Below, piece by piece: positions 59,989 through 64,000 of a DNA stretch of 64,000 nucleotides. The notes below the pieces were generated by a model. It was not told the DNA's origin and did no database searches. It worked only from the letters and a program-made list of their open reading frames with translations. The DNA comes from Henckelia pumila. Taxonomy: Eukaryota > Streptophyta > Magnoliopsida > Lamiales > Gesneriaceae. Each line of letters starts with the position of its first letter. Positions within the stretch are counted from its first letter, which is position 1. Made by a program: the position numbers and the translations under genes. The stretch covers positions 167,493,991-167,557,990 of the forward strand of contig NC_133120.1 in the NCBI RefSeq assembly GCF_033568475.1. Direction: 5' to 3'.

Positions 59989-62117
59989 TCTCCCCATACT
60001 TCAAATATTTCGTCCTCAAAACAAATCTTAAGTACTGAATGTAGTTAATATTTGAATAAACATATTTTATTCAAACCAAAAACTTTACATAATACAATTG
60101 AAATACAACAGAATCAGAACATTATGGATAATATGTTCACATACGACTCTTAAGTTCCCAAGTGGCTTCTTCAGTGCCTCGGCGCTGCCACTGAACTAGA
60201 ACAAGAGGAATGATCTTGTTACGCAATACCTTGTACTTATGACCCATGATTCTCAAGGGTCTCTCCACATAAGTCAAATCTGTATCCAGCTGTACTTCAA
60301 ACATCTATAAGATATGAGACTCATCTATCACATATCGTCGTAACAGTGATACATGGAACACATCGTGGATATTGGATAAATATGGCGGTAAAGCCAATCT
60401 GTAAGTCAAATCTCCTACACTTTCCAGAATTTCAGACGGACCAATGAATCTGGGAGATAGCTTACCCTTGAGACCAAATCTCAAAATCCTGCGGGAGGGT
60501 GAAACTCGCAAGAACACCTTCTCGCCCACCTCAAACTGCAAAGGTCTGCGCTTAACATTTGCATAACTAGTGTGTCGATCCTGTGCAGTTCTAATTCGCT
60601 TCTTGATCTGCCCAACGATATCAATAGTTTGTTGGATTAACTCTATTCCCTCTACCTGTCGCTCCCCCACTTCTTTCCAAAACAGTGGAGTACGACATCG
60701 TCGTCGTACAACGCCTCAAATTGGCTCATCCCAATACTGCGATGATAACTATTGTTGTACGCGAACTCAATTAAGGGCAAATGGTCTTGCCAAGCTGGAC
60801 CAAAATCCATAGAACAAGCGAGTAGCATATCCTCAAGAGTACGAATTGTGCACTCTGATTGCTCGTCAGTCTCCGGTGATAAGCAGTACTCAAGCTAAGA
60901 GTAGTACCCATAGCGCACTGAAAACTCCCCTAGAATCTAGAAGTAAACCTGGGGTCTCGATCCCTGACTATGCTCACAGTTACTCCGTGCACTCGAACAA
61001 TCTCCTGAATGTACAAGCGAGCCATCCTGTCAAAACTGAAGTCTCGGTTATAAGGAATGAAATGTGCTGACTTGGTGAGTCGGTCCACCATAACCCAGAT
61101 AGCATCACAATTCCTCGAGGATACCGGCAAATGGCTCACAAAATCCATCGTGATAAAATCTCATTTCCACTCAGGAATAGGCAAATTATGAAGCAATCCT
61201 CCAGGTCGTCGGTACTCTGCTTTGACCTGCTGACATACCAAACATCTGAAAACATACTGATACACACTATGCTTCATTACTTTCCACCAGAACTGAGTAT
61301 GCAAATCCTTGTATATCTTGTTACTCCCTAGATAAATACTCAACTTAGTTCGATGAGCCTCGGATAAAATCTCTTCCCTCAGAGTATCATCCTCTGAAAC
61401 TACAATACGTCCAGACAAACAAAGAAAACCATCCGAATAATAGTGAAATCCAGACGTACTACCTTCGTTGGCCAGACGAGCCAAACGCTGGGTCTTTGGA
61501 TGAGACATCTGAGAATCTCGAATCCGAGAATACAAGGCTGGCTCAGATAGAATTGCAAACTTCTGGATACTCTGCATACCTTTCTTATGCTTGAATGTAT
61601 ACCTTGAAGAACAACAATATTCAATCGTACTAGATACCAAACAAGTCTGAAGTGCAGATACTCTTAAATTGCGACTCAAGGCATCGACGGTGAGATTAAT
61701 AGCTCCTGGATGGTATTTAATTTCACAATCATAATCCTTCAGCAAATCCATCCAACGTCTATGTCTCATGTTCAAATCTGCCTGAGTGAACAAATATTTG
61801 AGACTCTTGTGATATGTAAAAATCTCAAATCGCTCTCCAAACAAATAATGACGCCAGATTTTCAACGCAAAAACAATAGCTGCTAGCTCAAGATCATGCA
61901 CTGGGTAATTATCCTCGTGAACCTTTAACTGTCTAGAAGCGTATGCGATCACATGCTCATTTTGAGTCAGGACACAACCCAACCCCTGAAGAGACGCATC
62001 CGTATATACCACATACCCTCCAGATCCGACGATAAAGCCAATACAGGCACAGAAGTCAATAGTCTACGAAGCTCACAGAAATTCTCCTCACACTCTAAGG
62101 ACCATTCAAAAGCTACG
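59989..62117 (-). pseudogene. Gypsy pol remnant: RNase H, integrase
   Basis: Minus strand, right to left: RNase H ([16 protein letters not shown], 61.7-62.0 kb), integrase H2C2 finger ([16 protein letters not shown], near 61.2 kb), integrase core (about 60.93-61.15 kb), and a C-terminal region with DVFHVSLLRRYV (60.3-60.67 kb) characteristic of chromoviruses. Fossil, not a continuous frame. Confidence 0.85.
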
Positions 62118-64000
62118 TGTAACACCCGAAAATTTTTAATACGTAAATTTGCATGCATAATTAAGGAAAATAATTATTTAAAATTTATATTTGGGTTAAA
62201 TGACATTTATGTGTTATTATGTGGATTATATGCATGATTTAAATTTATGAGATCATTTAACCCGCAGTTATTGTATTTTTAGATTTTTGAGAATATTTTT
62301 GAGTCGATCGCGTAGACGAGACCGTGGACGGACGAGATACCAAAATATTTAGCCAAAAATATTTTATGAGTTTTATGAGCCTTAAAATAATATTTTAAGA
62401 TATTTTGTCAAGAAAATTTTAGTATTTAGTTATATATTTATTTAATAATTGATTTTTGGCCAAAATAAGTCATTTTATGGACTTTTATTAATTTTTAAAA
62501 ATCCTCTTTATTATTATTTCGGGATTTGAGTTTTAGTATCAGATTATTATTATTATTATTAGGAGTTTTAAATAAAGTTTTTTTGTATAATATCTATATA
62601 TTGATTTAATGGGTTTTTTAATATATTATCTACCCAAAAATTTAAACCTAAACCTACCCCAAACCCACCCCACCACAATCTACTTCAGCCGACACCACCT
62701 CTTCCCACCCCCATTCTCATGTTTCTTCAGCAGAAAACACCATAGCCGATCCAACCAAGCTCCATCTTTGAAGATTTTAGTCCGTTCGTCGTCCCGGAGA
62801 CCCGTAAACGCATCAACCTTTGTCTATAAATTTAAAAGGCATGTCTAAATCCTTCTCTTGGCCACCATATAAGCTATTAATCATGCATGAGGGTTTTTAT
62901 TTCAGAATTTATCAGGAACTTTTTGTTTTATGCAAGAATGTATGATTTGATGCATGTTTGTTGATGGTTTCAGTCATGATTCACGTTTTCTTGTTGCATG
63001 GCTCCGTCCAGAGGCTAGGGCTCGGTCAAGGGGTGTCCTAGGGTGTCTTAGGATCGAGCAAGGTTAATTGGTTCAGGCTGGTTTGGGCTAAGTTCGAAGC
63101 TGGTTCAGTTGGGGGTCTTAGAGGCACGCAGACTAGGGTTTTTGGAAGAGGGGATCGGTCCAGGGCTAGGAGACATGGCTCGGGCTGAGCCATGGTGGGT
63201 TAGGACCGCCCAGATGTGGGCTACATCTGGGCGGCAGCGCTCCGGCCAGGGGTGGCCGGAGCTGGCCGACAGCAGGCCAAGAAGGCCTGCTTCTCTCGGC
63301 CGAAGTGAGCTGGGCAAGGGGGATCGGGTTTTTGGGCTGGGCTGGGTTTGGGCCGGGGTCTTGGGGTCCGGGTCGGGTCTGGTAGGTCTAGGGTCGGGTG
63401 AGGTGGGCCGGGCTTGGGTATTTTAATTTTTAAGTATTTAATAGTTTTAAGTGTATTTTGGGCTTTAATAATTAGTTAGAAAATTATTTGGGCCTCCAAA
63501 TAATTTTATTTTGGACTTAAATAAGTTATTTAAGTTAGACCAATGATTTTTATGGGCTTGGGAGCCCATGAATATTTTTGGGCCAGTCAGTGGATTTTGG
63601 GTCAGTCTAGAATTTTATTGTGTTTAATTAAGTTAATGGGCTTAAATATTTTAGTTAGACCCAGTTAAGTTTAATTAAGTTATTTGGGCTCAGATATGAT
63701 TATTGGGCTTTTATTTAAGTTTAATGGGCTTAGAGTGAGTGATCAGCAGTCTGGACCAACCCATGAAAAATTAACTAAGTCCGGAATATATATTTAATTA
63801 TTTTTTTATGCATAAAGTCTATTTTAAGTATAAGTATATTATATTATGAAAAATTAATTAAATATATATTACGGACATATTTTTCAGTGCATGCATTCAT
63901 GAAATTTCTTATGTATATAATTATGTAAATGATGAGCAATAAAATATTTTGGTGAAATTGAAGTATGTGTGACATAGGGGTGGTTTTCCACCATATGATT
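62118..64000 (+). mobile_element. Gypsy-type LTR, runs off the window
   Basis: Starts TGTAACACCCGAAAATT directly in the pol remnant of the previous element. Over 1.88 kb it holds AT-rich ends and a GC-rich centre (63000-63430) with no credible gene, like the 3.5-kb LTR at 51875. The 3' end lies beyond the window. Confidence 0.65.

Larger units (their letters stand above)
58492..62117 (-). mobile_element. Gypsy chromovirus (Tekay-like), truncated
   Basis: The 3' LTR (58492-59988, minus strand, ending CACTACA) is followed on the right by internal coding DNA in the order expected for Gypsy. The element is cut at 62117 by the next LTR. Broken, with several breaks; the gag and most RT sequence are absent from the window. 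Confidence 0.8.

Noticed and set aside
63109-63426. 105-residue plus-strand frame
   Set aside because: Gly/Arg-rich composition from the GC-rich part of an LTR, with no domain or conserved start.

Overview
The window is plant nuclear DNA, most likely a eudicot; an asterid of the Lamiales type is my guess from the retroelement flavour and is not proven. The evidence is GT-AG introns, plant-type U2 snRNA promoters, PR-10 and HIPP genes, and a dense mixture of Copia, Gypsy, CACTA, PIF/Harbinger and hAT elements. Host genes are few and widely spaced, and about three quarters of the window is transposon-derived.

Host genes. A three-exon heavy-metal-associated isoprenylated protein gene (HIPP, minus strand) lies at 612-1933. 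Two full U2 snRNA genes on the minus strand lie at 18500-18694 and 23330-23523, each with its own upstream element, TATA box and 3' box. Two PR-10/Bet v 1-type genes on the minus strand lie at 24951-25564 and 42379-43360. Their exon lengths are identical (184 + 299 bp), so they are tandem duplicates later pushed apart by retroelements.

Transposons, left to right. A PIF/Harbinger element with TAA target duplication and two spliced ORFs (3091-8251). A short putative Helitron (8354-8657). A Tork-like Copia element with 224-bp LTRs and target duplication GGAAT (9453-13928). Several hAT-like and long-TIR MITEs (14.2-15.1, 22.8-23.2 and 41.2-41.5 kb). A three-level nest at 18916-21742: a GC-rich hAT-like element split by a hAT MITE, which is split by a 1.5-kb solo LTR; every level has a recognisable target duplication. 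A Gypsy-type solo LTR (27725-40809, duplication GGTTG) split by a very young 11.66-kb Sirevirus-like Copia element (28055-39711, duplication ACGGT). A 6.3-kb non-autonomous CACTA element (45020-51353, duplication ATG) that carries a formin FH2 gene fragment. From 51.9 kb to the end is a patchwork of Gypsy chromovirus LTRs, a Copia-like LTR remnant and one truncated pol region.

Most notable. The Sirevirus-like element carries a short motif, CTCGACCG/CGGTCGAG and close variants, scattered through LTRs and coding regions alike, far above chance. It also has a 921-codon accessory ORF downstream of pol with its own TATA box, a coiled coil and no convincing membrane anchor. The CACTA element is a gene-capturing, non-autonomous element with very dense subterminal arrays. 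I find no CRISPR, operon or microbial system; this is a eukaryotic repeat-rich locus.
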